This document shows positions 15,141 to 23,456 of a DNA stretch of 64,000 nucleotides, in pieces; position 1 is the stretch's first letter, and each line of letters begins with the position of its first letter. The notes under the pieces were generated by a model. It searched no databases, was not told where the DNA came from, and saw only the letters and a list, made by a program, of their open reading frames with translations. This DNA comes from Novipirellula artificiosorum (GTDB taxonomy: Bacteria; Planctomycetota; Planctomycetia; Pirellulales; Pirellulaceae), in the NCBI RefSeq assembly GCF_007860135.1, contig NZ_SJPV01000019.1, forward strand, positions 62,001 through 126,000, read 5' to 3'. The translations under genes and the position numbers were made by a program.

Positions 15141-17078
15141 CTACGTTCGTCCTTCTTCCCGCAGAGTCTCGCCCAACGCGGCAAGGGTGAATATCAACGG
15201 GTACAGTTTTTCATAGTACCAGAGTTTTGCAAAGTAAAATCCGATCGGCCAGGCGGCTTCGTGATGACGATCTTGAACACTACGGAGCAAGAAATCCACC
15301 CCTGAGATTATAGCCGCTTGAGAAGCGTTCTTCCCACCTCCTAAAGGAGATGTCTCAAATTCTTTTGTTCCCGCCACTTGGGTTGCGTTCCACACGGCCG
15401 ACAGTGCTTCCACCGCCACCGCTGTCTCTTCAACACTGCTCGCCGTCCGAAGTTCCTCGGATTCACCCTGTTTTCCCCCTTGCATCCCGGTTTGTCTCCG
15501 GTCGATCCGCGAAGGCCCGCCCCCCCAGCCACCGTCGTCGTTTTGGCACCCGATTAGGTAGTGGCACCCCTGCAATCGAGCTGATTCGTCCAAAAATCCC
15601 GCTGCACAAGCGAGCAGCACCTTTGCGGTCCCATAGACGGGGTTTTCGTCACCGGCGTTATCCTGATTTCCGAACCAGAGTGGCAACCAGCTTCCGCCGT
15701 CTTGCATCGAACGAGCCAAAAACCGCTCAGCCTTGGCCACCGCTTGTTCGGACAAACCATCGCGACCGACGGCTCGAAGCGCATGAGCCGTCAAATCGGT
15801 GCTACTTCGGTCGAACGGCAACTTTCCCCAACCCCGACAAAACGTCGGCCAACCGCCGTCACGATTCTGCAACTGGATGAGCCACTGCCGCGCCTGGTCG
15901 ATCGCCCCCTCGATCGCTTGTTGCCGCTGTCGATCAACGCAAGTCCGAAGGGACCGGAGCGCTAAAATGGCTGCGGGCGTATCGTCTGCATCGGGAACCG
16001 CTCCTGACAAATCGGTCCACCCCCATCCACCAGGATCCGCTGCCGTGAACGGATGACGAGATTGGTGTTGGCAACTCAATAGCCAATCGACCAAGGATTC
16101 GTTGCACCAAGAACGATCATCTTCGGGATCCTTCGCCAACGCATGGATCGCCAACGACGTCACCCAAGTGGCCAAATTCGTATCGATCGGCCAACTGCCG
16201 TCGGCATTCATCGAATCGATCAAGAATCGCTCGCATTCGCGCGCCACAACGCTGGCCCCTCGATCGGTGGCCGCCAAACTCATCAATACAAATGCTGTCA
16301 GCGGAGTTGCTTCCAAATATCCGCCGCTATCGGGCTGCATTCGCCTCAGCACCTGCATCGTCCGCGAAACGGATAGCGAGCGGATCATTCGCAGCGGGAC
16401 AAACGCACGCGGCCCATGAAAGTGCCTAGCCTGACCAATGGCCACCAAGGCTGGAATCGCGTAGCTGACCACCGGCATCCTTAGCAACCGGTACATCGAC
16501 TGAGGAAACACGGCGGCTTCGAACGGCAGCGCCGGAACGTCTTTCCACTGCACCAACCCCGCGATCGCGAGATTCGTCAAGATGGGAACCACAAACGTCT
16601 TGTCCGTTCCGTAGCGACGGCGGAGACCATCGATTTGACCGTTGGATTGGATGTAGGTCTCGAGCTTCGAAAGACGTTCCTCGCAACCGATCGCTTCCGA
16701 CGAATCCATGGCCCTGGCCGCCAATTCGAAGGCAGCCCTGGCCAAGTAGCTGGTGGCAATATTCGAATAGCTTCGATCCGTATCGCCAAAGCCACCGTCG
16801 GCGTTTTGCTGAGCCGCCAAATAGGCCACCCCCGTCGTCACGACCTCGCGAATACGACTGCAATCACGGCGAACATCGGTGTTATTCAGCAGCACCGCCG
16901 ACAAGGCACTGACGGCCGTCGCGGTGCTGAGCGCCGATGCCGATAGCTGCCCGGTCCAATGACCGTCGGACGTTCGCTCGGCCAACAGTTCCGTCCGCAA
17001 TTGTTGGAGCGTTTGACGAATACGCGTTTGAGTCGCTTCGGTATGCAAATTCACGCGGTTTCTCGAATACTGAGGCAT
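15141..17078 (-). CDS. Squalene-hopene-cyclase-family class II terpene cyclase
   Basis: 645 residues. The protonating motif DADDT at 363-367 sits in GGWGWTDLSGAVPDADDTPA, very close to the squalene-hopene cyclase site. Several QW-type repeats are present: QNADGGFGDT, MNADGSWPID, LQNRDGGWPTF, QNDDGGWGGG. An N-terminal DGHWTGQL matches the family opening. It should protonate and cyclise an isoprenoid chain at the membrane. No squalene synthase genes are in the window, so squalene need not be the substrate; the adjacent polyprenyl synthase may feed it. ATG 17078 overlaps radC by 28 nt; GTG 17054 would give a neat GTGA overlap and may be the true start. Confidence 0.83.
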   Translation of the reverse strand: MPQYSRNRVNLHTEATQTRIRQTLQQLRTELLAERTSDGHWTGQLSASALSTATAVSALSAVLLNNTDVRRDCSRIREVVTTGVAYLAAQQNADGGFGDTDRSYSNIATSYLARAAFELAARAMDSSEAIGCEERLSKLETYIQSNGQIDGLRRRYGTDKTFVVPILTNLAIAGLVQWKDVPALPFEAAVFPQSMYRLLRMPVVSYAIPALVAIGQARHFHGPRAFVPLRMIRSLSVSRTMQVLRRMQPDSGGYLEATPLTAFVLMSLAATDRGASVVARECERFLIDSMNADGSWPIDTNLATWVTSLAIHALAKDPEDDRSWCNESLVDWLLSCQHQSRHPFTAADPGGWGWTDLSGAVPDADDTPAAILALRSLRTCVDRQRQQAIEGAIDQARQWLIQLQNRDGGWPTFCRGWGKLPFDRSSTDLTAHALRAVGRDGLSEQAVAKAERFLARSMQDGGSWLPLWFGNQDNAGDENPVYGTAKVLLACAAGFLDESARLQGCHYLIGCQNDDGGWGGGPSRIDRRQTGMQGGKQGESEELRTASSVEETAVAVEALSAVWNATQVAGTKEFETSPLGGGKNASQAAIISGVDFLLRSVQDRHHEAAWPIGFYFAKLWYYEKLYPLIFTLAALGETLREEGRT

Positions 17079-18001
17079 CGGTCGCGGGCCACAACGATAT
17101 GGTCGAGTACAGAAATGCCCAACAAACGACCGGCGTCGGTCAACTGCTCGGTCACCTGGTGATCCTCGCGGCTTGGCGTCGGATCACCACTCGGGTGATT
17201 GTGTACCAACAAAAGGGCTGATGCGGAATCACGGATCGCCGGCCGGAACACCTCACGCGGATGAACCAAACTGGCGTCAAGCGTTCCGACGGTGATCCGA
17301 TGGGTGTGAATGGGTTTGTGCTTGGTATCCAGCGTAACAATATGGAATTCCTCCTGAACCGCGTCGCTTGCCAACCGTGCGAATTCCTGCGAACAAAACT
17401 CAATCGCCGCTTGGCTGCTGGTGATCTTGGTGGTGGAACGCTGGTGATCGCGTTCCGCACTCGCCACACGGCGTCCCAATTCAATCCCCGCCATGATCTG
17501 CGCGTAACTGACCTTGGTAACCGTTGCACTGATTTCCCGCAAATCTTCGCGAAAACACCTTGGCAAATCCTGCAATCGGTCGGCAAAGCGATTTGCGATC
17601 AGACGACCTCCCGCGACTGCCGACTGCTTTCGTACACCGACGCGAATCAGAATGGCCAACAAATCCGCATTGCTGAGTGACGCGGCACCGTCGCGGAGCA
17701 ATCGTTCACGCGGCCGCTCTTGCTCGGGCGTCTCGGTGATTTGATCCCCATGGATCTGTTGCTCAATCCACCGCTCCGGCTCGAATTGACCAGGAAGACG
17801 CCATCGATAGAAACTCTCGTCGTCCGCAACGGTTCTCTCGAGGTAGCCGTCGCGAACCAGTTCTTTGATCGTCGACGTCACGTAGGCCGGACTCGAATCG
17901 CATACCGATTTTGCCTGTGCGGCAGAAAACTGAGGCATAGTAACGAGCGGCGTCAGGACTCGCTGCAGCCGCTCACGACGAGTATCGATCATCGAATCCA
18001 T
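17051..18001 (-). CDS. radC: RadC-like JAB/MPN protein with N-terminal helix-turn-helix
   Basis: 316 residues from ATG 18001. Residues about 1-70 resemble a winged helix (QAKSVCDSSPAYVTSTIKEL). Residues 95-180 match the RadC N-terminal region (PRERLLRDGAASLSNADLLA), and 195-316 the MPN domain with metal motif HNHPSGDPTPSRED (His267, His269, Asp280). RadC proteins are widespread; their role in repair or replication is unsettled. A longer reading frame to 18100 would translate the family 1 repeat, so the start is placed after the repeat at ATG 18001 (GAGGG just upstream). ATG 17992 is an alternative. The extra DNA-binding-like N-terminus is unusual for the family. Confidence 0.88.
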   Translation of the reverse strand: MDSMIDTRRERLQRVLTPLVTMPQFSAAQAKSVCDSSPAYVTSTIKELVRDGYLERTVADDESFYRWRLPGQFEPERWIEQQIHGDQITETPEQERPRERLLRDGAASLSNADLLAILIRVGVRKQSAVAGGRLIANRFADRLQDLPRCFREDLREISATVTKVSYAQIMAGIELGRRVASAERDHQRSTTKITSSQAAIEFCSQEFARLASDAVQEEFHIVTLDTKHKPIHTHRITVGTLDASLVHPREVFRPAIRDSASALLLVHNHPSGDPTPSREDHQVTEQLTDAGRLLGISVLDHIVVARDRCLSIRETA

Positions 18002-18013
18002 CGCCCTCGATAA

Positions 18014-18148
18014 GGAACCTATCCGAAAAGGGTTCTGACCCTCGCTTGGTCTGAGCGTATCGGTCGCGAATCCATTGGAAAACAACGAGTTCTTGAGCAA
18101 TCGAAACGTCGGTCGACAAAGGGTCAGCCCCCTTTTCGGTTAGGTTCT
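18014..18148. repeat. Family 1 palindromic element, copy 2 (135 bp)
   Basis: The same length and orientation as the copy at 10064-10198, with about eight differences. Ends are GGAACCTA (18014-18021) and TAGGTTCT (18141-18148). It lies 12 nt upstream of the radC start, so it either carries the radC promoter or separates it from one. Near-identity across the whole core, not only the ends, shows the two are copies of one element. Confidence 0.9.
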
Positions 18149-18236
18149 AGGAAACAAAAGCAGGGAACGAAACTATCGTATCATGCCTTGTCCCCCTTTT
18201 CGCGGACCTCCCGATAATCTCCTGGCTGACCAAGCA

Positions 18237-18812
18237 CTATTCTCGAAAATCGGATCGTTTCTGCTCCGAATGGATCACGGTCTTGAAATAGTTCCGCAAC
18301 TTTGGCTCGGTGCGATCATTCAAACGTACGCTTTTGGTCGCTGCGGCATCGCCGACCCACCCGCTCGACAACTCCAAATCGATCTCGATCGGTTCAAAGC
18401 GTTTGGCGTTTGGATCCGTGATCCGCAAACGAATTCGATTCGGTTCGGTCGCGTCATCCCGCGACGACGTTCGCGACGCAAGCGGTGTCGATCCGCGGCT
18501 GGTCCAATCGTAACTGCGCTCGTCGAGCAACGCATGACGCAGCAGCCCCAATCCGGGCATCGCCGTCAACTCGATCGGTTCTGCCTGCGCGTCACCGAGC
18601 AAGATCACTTCCATTCGCTCACCGAGTTGCAAGGCGGTCACCGTGTCATCGCCCCAGAAACTTCGCGTCTCGTCCAACTGAGTCCGTCTTCCCCGAATGC
18701 TCGCTGCCGCCCCGATCACGGCCAACGCAGCGATGCCAACACCGATGAGGATCCCGCGTGGCGTGATCCTTGCCCGCGGATCGTTGAATTTGTCGTCGTG
18801 GTTGGCGGTCAT
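18237..18812 (-). CDS. Hypothetical membrane-anchored protein
   Basis: About 191 residues from ATG 18812 (MTANHDDKF). One membrane helix lies near the N-terminus (GILIGVGIAALAVIGAAASI), followed by a soluble region beginning RGRRTQLDETRSFWGD. The rest has no motif I recognise. It contains TVTALQLGERMEVILLGD, PGLGLLRHALLDERSYDW and a Ser/Arg-rich stretch, then an acidic/hydrophobic strand-rich part (FEPIEIDLELSSGWVG). It lies between radC (with the family 1 repeat) and divergent aroB, 124 nt from the aroB start. A start at 18875 would add 21 residues before the helix and is less likely. The function is unknown. Confidence 0.7.
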   Translation of the reverse strand: MTANHDDKFNDPRARITPRGILIGVGIAALAVIGAAASIRGRRTQLDETRSFWGDDTVTALQLGERMEVILLGDAQAEPIELTAMPGLGLLRHALLDERSYDWTSRGSTPLASRTSSRDDATEPNRIRLRITDPNAKRFEPIEIDLELSSGWVGDAAATKSVRLNDRTEPKLRNYFKTVIHSEQKRSDFRE

Positions 18813-18936
18813 GGCACTACCCAGAAATTCGAAGATTTTTTGGCCAAGCCTCACCGACTGGCGGGCTGGCAACAATGGAGTGTAAGCTACAAGCCTCAGC
18901 TCACCTCTCCCTTTTGATAACCCTTTGAGTCATTTC

Positions 18937-20070
18937 ATGCTATCCGGTTCGCAAATTCCGAAACGCCAAACCGTCGAGGTTTCCCTTGGGGACCGCAGCT
19001 ACCCCATCGAGATCGGAACGGATTGGATTGAACAGTTTTGCGACACCATCGCCGGCGTTTTAGGCGATTTATCACACGCATTGGTGATCACCGATGCTGC
19101 GGTCGAAACGCCCTGGGCCATGAAAGTCGCCACCGGTTTGGCGAAAATGAACACCACGGGCGGCGACTCCGTCCGCGTCAATTTGTTGGCCGTCCCCTCT
19201 GGCGAGACGAGCAAATCGCTCACTCAACTCGACACGCTTTGGCAATGGATGCTCGAAAGCTCCACCGATCGACGCAGCGTCGTGATTGCGGTTGGTGGCG
19301 GAGTGATCGGCGACCTGGCGGGTTTCGCCGCGGCCTCCTTCACCCGTGGGATTCGATTTGTCCAAATCCCAACCACGCTGCTGGCGATGGTCGACAGCAG
19401 CGTGGGAGGCAAAACGGGAATCAACCTGCCCACCGCCAAGAACATGGTCGGCGCCTTCTGGCAACCCGCGGCTGTACTCATTGACACGACGGTCATGTCG
19501 ACTCTTCCCGATCGCAGCTACATCAGCGGGCTGGCCGAGGTCGTCAAGTACGGCGTGATCGATGACGCACCGTTCTTCGAATGGTTGGAGCTCAACGCAT
19601 CCAAATTGATCGAACGCGACGACGAGGCGGTACGTTACGCAATCGCTCAAAGCTGCCGCTCCAAAGCCAACGTCGTCGGCGAAGATGAGCGAGAAACCAG
19701 CGGCCGGCGAGCGATTTTGAATTACGGTCACACCTTTGCCCATGCGATTGAGGCAACCGCAGGCTATGGCGAAGTGCTCCACGGTGAAGCGGTCGCGATC
19801 GGCATGCAAATGGCCGCGAACTTATCGATCGAATTGAAACTCTGCGATCCGGACCTGCTTCAACGGCAAACCGCACTGCTGAAAGCGTGCCAGTTGCCCA
19901 CCACGTACGCGGCGGCCGACGTCAACGCGATGTTGCCCGTGATGAAGCGGGACAAAAAGGTGTCCCACGGCAATCTGCGGTTCGTTTTGCCTGAACGAAT
20001 TGGATCGGTCATGCTGCTCGGTGAAATCGAAGGATCGGGCGTGATCCATGCAATCGAAGCCTGCCGCTAG
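18937..20070 (+). CDS. aroB: 3-dehydroquinate synthase
   Basis: 378 residues. It converts DAHP to 3-dehydroquinate, the second step of the shikimate pathway, using NAD and a divalent metal. Family motifs are PSGETSKSL, VVIAVGGGVIGDLAGFAAAS (NAD loop), IPTTLLAMVDSSVGGKTGIN, GLAEVVKYGVI and the metal His region NYGHTFAHAIEA. ATG 18937 is chosen; an in-frame TTG at 18925 is possible. It converges on the sensor kinase gene with only 7 nt between stops. It feeds chorismate supply, which the chorismate lyase-like protein elsewhere in the window would consume. Confidence 0.97.
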   Translation: MLSGSQIPKRQTVEVSLGDRSYPIEIGTDWIEQFCDTIAGVLGDLSHALVITDAAVETPWAMKVATGLAKMNTTGGDSVRVNLLAVPSGETSKSLTQLDTLWQWMLESSTDRRSVVIAVGGGVIGDLAGFAAASFTRGIRFVQIPTTLLAMVDSSVGGKTGINLPTAKNMVGAFWQPAAVLIDTTVMSTLPDRSYISGLAEVVKYGVIDDAPFFEWLELNASKLIERDDEAVRYAIAQSCRSKANVVGEDERETSGRRAILNYGHTFAHAIEATAGYGEVLHGEAVAIGMQMAANLSIELKLCDPDLLQRQTALLKACQLPTTYAAADVNAMLPVMKRDKKVSHGNLRFVLPERIGSVMLLGEIEGSGVIHAIEACR

Positions 20071-20077
20071 CCGCCGC

Positions 20078-21862
20078 TTAATGCAGCGTTTCGTGCGAAG
20101 CGATTTCACCGGTGTCGGAACCCGCCGTCGGCAATCGCAGCCGGAAACAACTTCCGATGCCGCTCGCAGGCGTCAGCACTTGGATCTCTCCACCATGTTC
20201 CTGCATGATCTTTGCGCTGACAGGCAGCCCCAATCCGGTCCCTCGAGACCCTTTGCGAGACTCGAACAAGGAAAAGATCTTTTGCCGGTCCTGTTCGGCA
20301 ACTCCCGGCCCGTTGTCGACCACATCGACCGTCCAGCCGTCCGCCGCATCATAGCAAGTTGAGATCTCGACCCTGGCGACAGCATCGGTCGCTCCCTGTT
20401 CCGAATCACCCTCCGATTCCTCACTCAGCCGTAGCTTCACCTGTTCGCTGGTCGCATCGATCGCATTGGTCACAAGATTGAGTACGGCACGATGAAATGC
20501 GTCGGGGTCGAACGACGCGTCCGGCATCGATTCGGCGAGGGATGCGGTCAAGGTCACGTCCAGCTCCGCAGCTCTCGGCTGCATCAATTCGAAGACGTCG
20601 CGGACCGTTTCATTCAAATCGGCATCCACACACTGTGGCGTACGCTCTTTCGAGAAGGTCAACATGTCGAGCACCAGATTCGAGATCCGTTCTTGATTGC
20701 GGTCGACGATCCGCCATCCGCGACGAACCGCGTCCGTATCATCCCGCTGCAACCCCGCTTCGATCAAGTAGCTGCCACCCCGAATGCCTTGCAGTATATT
20801 CTTGATGTGATGGGACAAGGTTGCAATCGTTTGCCCCATCGCCGCCAAGCGTTCCCCCTGAACCAGCGCTGAATAGTAGAACGTGTCCTCGATCGCAAGC
20901 GCCGCTTGATGGCCGATCGCGGTGATCAAACGCAAGTGATCATCTGTAAAACGGGGAGCATAATCGCGGGCAATCATTTGCGTCGGAGCGGTATAAGTAT
21001 CCACGTACAACGCACCGACGATGTCATAACGACCTTGCAACGGGACGCAAATCGCTTCACGCACTCCCGCGCTAACGATCGAAGCCGCCGAATCAAATCG
21101 AACATCGTCACTGGCATCACTGGTCCGGACACCCTCTTTCTGCTCGAGCACGAAATCCAAAATCGTGCGGCTGATCGATATCCGCTGGCTCGAACCATTT
21201 TCGCCTCGCGACCCATCGCTTTCGTTCTCGCTATCGCGATCACAACGAGCCGCGGGTTGAAATTGCCCCGTTTCGTTGTCACGAAGCATCACGCAACCGC
21301 GGTCCGCCTCGACCCAATCGAACACCAACCACAAAATCCGATTGAGCAACTGATCCAAGTCGTCCGTTCGCCCAACCGCGATCGCCGTCCGGTACATCAC
21401 TTCAAGCGACCGATCCGCATCCGTTTGGGTTGGCGCGATGTTGTGACTCGGTCCGATTCGCAACGTCCCTGACGAGGGGGCTATCGACGAAACGATTCGA
21501 CTCCCGTCGGTCTGGTGACTCTGGTACACAATGTCGACCCCATGAGCCGCGTCCATCGCGTTGGGCGGACCCGTGCTGGTAAAAATCAACAACGAGCCAC
21601 CGATTTCCAGCCGATCTCCACTGGCAAGTCGTTGTCGGCGAACCTTCAAGCCGTTGACAAGCGTGCCGTTGCTGCTTTCCAAGTCGACCAACTCGCAACG
21701 ACCGCCTGGATCGATGTGGATCTCCGCGTGGGACCGAGAGGCTTCGGTATCGAGCAATTGGATCGTACTCGATTTATCGCGGCCAATCCGCACCACATCG
21801 CCGCTAAGCGGGAAGTGCTTGCCCTGGTCACGCCCTCGTACTACAAACAAAGATGCCATCAC
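20078..21862 (-). CDS. FHA-GAF sensor histidine kinase
   Basis: 594 residues, with no membrane helix. An N-terminal FHA domain (about 1-95; VRIGRDKSSTIQLLD, SRSHAEIH, LESSNGTLVNG) should bind phosphothreonine. A GAF domain follows (about 150-325). The HisKA H-box is LSHHIKNILQG near residue 351. The ATPase domain has the N-box NLVTNAIDA, DNGPGVAEQ and GSRGTGLGLPVS. FHA coupled to a histidine kinase suggests input from Ser/Thr kinases, of which one is encoded in this window. No response regulator is adjacent; the NtrC-like gene at 23457-24938 is the nearest candidate. It is divergent from moxR across 154 nt. Confidence 0.92.
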   Translation of the reverse strand: MMASLFVVRGRDQGKHFPLSGDVVRIGRDKSSTIQLLDTEASRSHAEIHIDPGGRCELVDLESSNGTLVNGLKVRRQRLASGDRLEIGGSLLIFTSTGPPNAMDAAHGVDIVYQSHQTDGSRIVSSIAPSSGTLRIGPSHNIAPTQTDADRSLEVMYRTAIAVGRTDDLDQLLNRILWLVFDWVEADRGCVMLRDNETGQFQPAARCDRDSENESDGSRGENGSSQRISISRTILDFVLEQKEGVRTSDASDDVRFDSAASIVSAGVREAICVPLQGRYDIVGALYVDTYTAPTQMIARDYAPRFTDDHLRLITAIGHQAALAIEDTFYYSALVQGERLAAMGQTIATLSHHIKNILQGIRGGSYLIEAGLQRDDTDAVRRGWRIVDRNQERISNLVLDMLTFSKERTPQCVDADLNETVRDVFELMQPRAAELDVTLTASLAESMPDASFDPDAFHRAVLNLVTNAIDATSEQVKLRLSEESEGDSEQGATDAVARVEISTCYDAADGWTVDVVDNGPGVAEQDRQKIFSLFESRKGSRGTGLGLPVSAKIMQEHGGEIQVLTPASGIGSCFRLRLPTAGSDTGEIASHETLH

Positions 21863-22016
21863 TGCCCACGCCTTGGCGACAAAGAAATTCCTGAAGCGAC
21901 ATCATAAAACAATCCTCCAAGTGAAAACAGCCCGCCAGCAGCGTCGCGATGCGGTGAGATGCAGACTACAATGCGGCGGTGTTGATGGGTCCTGACTCGT
22001 TAGAGGAAACAAACCA

Positions 22017-23045
22017 TTGGTCCAACCACCCCCGATTGAATCGTCGGATGACGAAGCCGCGGCCGCACGGCTGGTCCAGGCATGTAACCAAGTTCGCCAA
22101 CAGGTCGCTCGCATCGTGGTCGGGCAAGACGAAGTGATCGAACAGTTGCTGATCGCCATCCTCGCCCGCGGTCACTGCCTGCTTGAGGGCGTCCCTGGAT
22201 TGGCCAAGACCTTGATGATCCGTACTTTGGCCGAGTCGATGCATTTGTCCTTTCGGCGAATTCAATTCACTCCCGACTTGATGCCTGGCGACATTACGGG
22301 AACCGAGATCATTCAAGAGGACCCTACCACGGGACGACGCGAGTTTATTTTTGAACGTGGCCCCATTTTCACACAAATGTTGCTGGCCGATGAGATCAAC
22401 CGAACGCCACCCAAAACTCAAGCGGCATTGCTTGAAGCGATGCAAGAACATGAAGTGACCACCGCCGGCACCACGTACCGATTGTCCGAACCGTTTTTTG
22501 TGTTGGCAACGCAAAACCCGATTGAGCAGGAAGGGACCTATCCGTTACCCGAAGCCCAACGCGATCGTTTCTTGTTCCATGTCGTCGTCAATTATCCTAG
22601 CCGCGATGAAGAATCAGAAATCGTGGATCGAACCACATCGACTTTCCAAACGACTGTCGATCCGGTTGTTTCCGGCGAGGACATTGTCCAGTTCCAACAA
22701 ACGGTTCGCCGAGTACCGCTGCCACCCCACGTGAAGGACTGGGTGCTCGATGCCGTCCGAGCCATTCGGCCCCAAGACGAACAAAGCGCGCGTTGGGCAA
22801 AAGAACTGATCCAATGGGGCCCAGGACCGCGAGCAAGCCAACAATTGGTGTTGGCCTCGAAAGCACGTGCGCTGCTGCATGGACGCCCAAGTGTCTCGAT
22901 CGAAGATGTCCAATCGCTGGCGTTGCCGGTTTTACGACACCGCGTCGTCCCGACGTTCGCAGCCGAAGCGGATGGCATCACCGTTGACAACCTGATTGGA
23001 CGGATGATCCAGGAAGCCTCGAAGGCCCCGGCGAGAGTGCTTTAG
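22017..23045 (+). CDS. MoxR-family AAA+ ATPase
   Basis: 342 residues. Walker A is GVPGLAKT, Walker B is MLLADEINRTPPKTQAALLE, sensor 1 is FFVLATQNPIEQEGTYPLPE, and a C-terminal lid domain follows. MoxR ATPases act as chaperones, often with VWA-domain partners encoded nearby; no such partner follows here because a repeat element begins at the stop. The start is TTG 22017, with AGAGGAA about 9 nt upstream. The TAG stop (23043-23045) is the first three bases of the family 2 repeat. Confidence 0.94.
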   Translation: MVQPPPIESSDDEAAAARLVQACNQVRQQVARIVVGQDEVIEQLLIAILARGHCLLEGVPGLAKTLMIRTLAESMHLSFRRIQFTPDLMPGDITGTEIIQEDPTTGRREFIFERGPIFTQMLLADEINRTPPKTQAALLEAMQEHEVTTAGTTYRLSEPFFVLATQNPIEQEGTYPLPEAQRDRFLFHVVVNYPSRDEESEIVDRTTSTFQTTVDPVVSGEDIVQFQQTVRRVPLPPHVKDWVLDAVRAIRPQDEQSARWAKELIQWGPGPRASQQLVLASKARALLHGRPSVSIEDVQSLALPVLRHRVVPTFAAEADGITVDNLIGRMIQEASKAPARVL

Positions 23046-23218
23046 CCCGGATTATTCATCAGTCCAAACATATTCCCCGTAACCCTTTGTATGCAATCAG
23101 CTTACATCGATTGAGTAAGAAACAGACTGCGCACGTTGGAGTCGTAGGCTTTAGCCGATTCAGCAAGGTCCAGCCGCAATCGGCTAAAGCCTACCACTCC
23201 AACGAATAATCCGGGCTA
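23043..23218. repeat. Family 2 palindromic element, copy A (176 bp with 15-bp inverted ends)
   Basis: The ends TAGCCCGGATTATTC (23043-23057) and GAATAATCCGGGCTA (23204-23218) are perfect 15-bp inverted repeats. Inside is a long hairpin of about 26 bp per arm around the GTAGGCTTTAGCCGATT segment. Bases 23093-23218 recur inverted at 45163-45288 with one mismatch. The left end provides the moxR stop codon. No coding capacity was seen. Confidence 0.9.
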
Positions 23219-23456
23219 GTGGCCCCCAGGGTGCGCCGCTGCGCGTCGACCCTGGGCTCTGGAGTCAAACCGCTTCGCGGTAAATCGAGTTCCGCAAGTT
23301 ATCAATCGAACGTCCCTGCCGGGAAATCGCAGTCGGGGTCGATGGCCGGTTTGTACGTCCACCTCCAGATGCGCTATCCGCAATCCGGGGCTAAATGCTA
23401 AAATGCCCATGGCATGAACGCTTTGGGTTCGCGCCCAAGCGGAAACCGATGAGTGG
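23219..23456. repeat. Gene-free stretch with a CCCAGGGT palindrome
   Basis: Between the family 2 element and the convergent sigma54 regulator. It holds an inverted repeat CCCAGGGT (23225-23232) / ACCCTGGG (23249-23256) with a 16-nt GC-rich spacer that itself can pair (GCGC...GCGC). The remainder shows no supported ORF, RNA gene or terminator. With 23046-23218 this makes about 410 bases without a gene. Confidence 0.55.

Noticed and set aside
18002..18100. N-terminal extension of RadC to 18100
   Set aside because: The extra residues would be translated from the family 1 repeat, whose other copy is non-coding, and lie outside the RadC family alignment.
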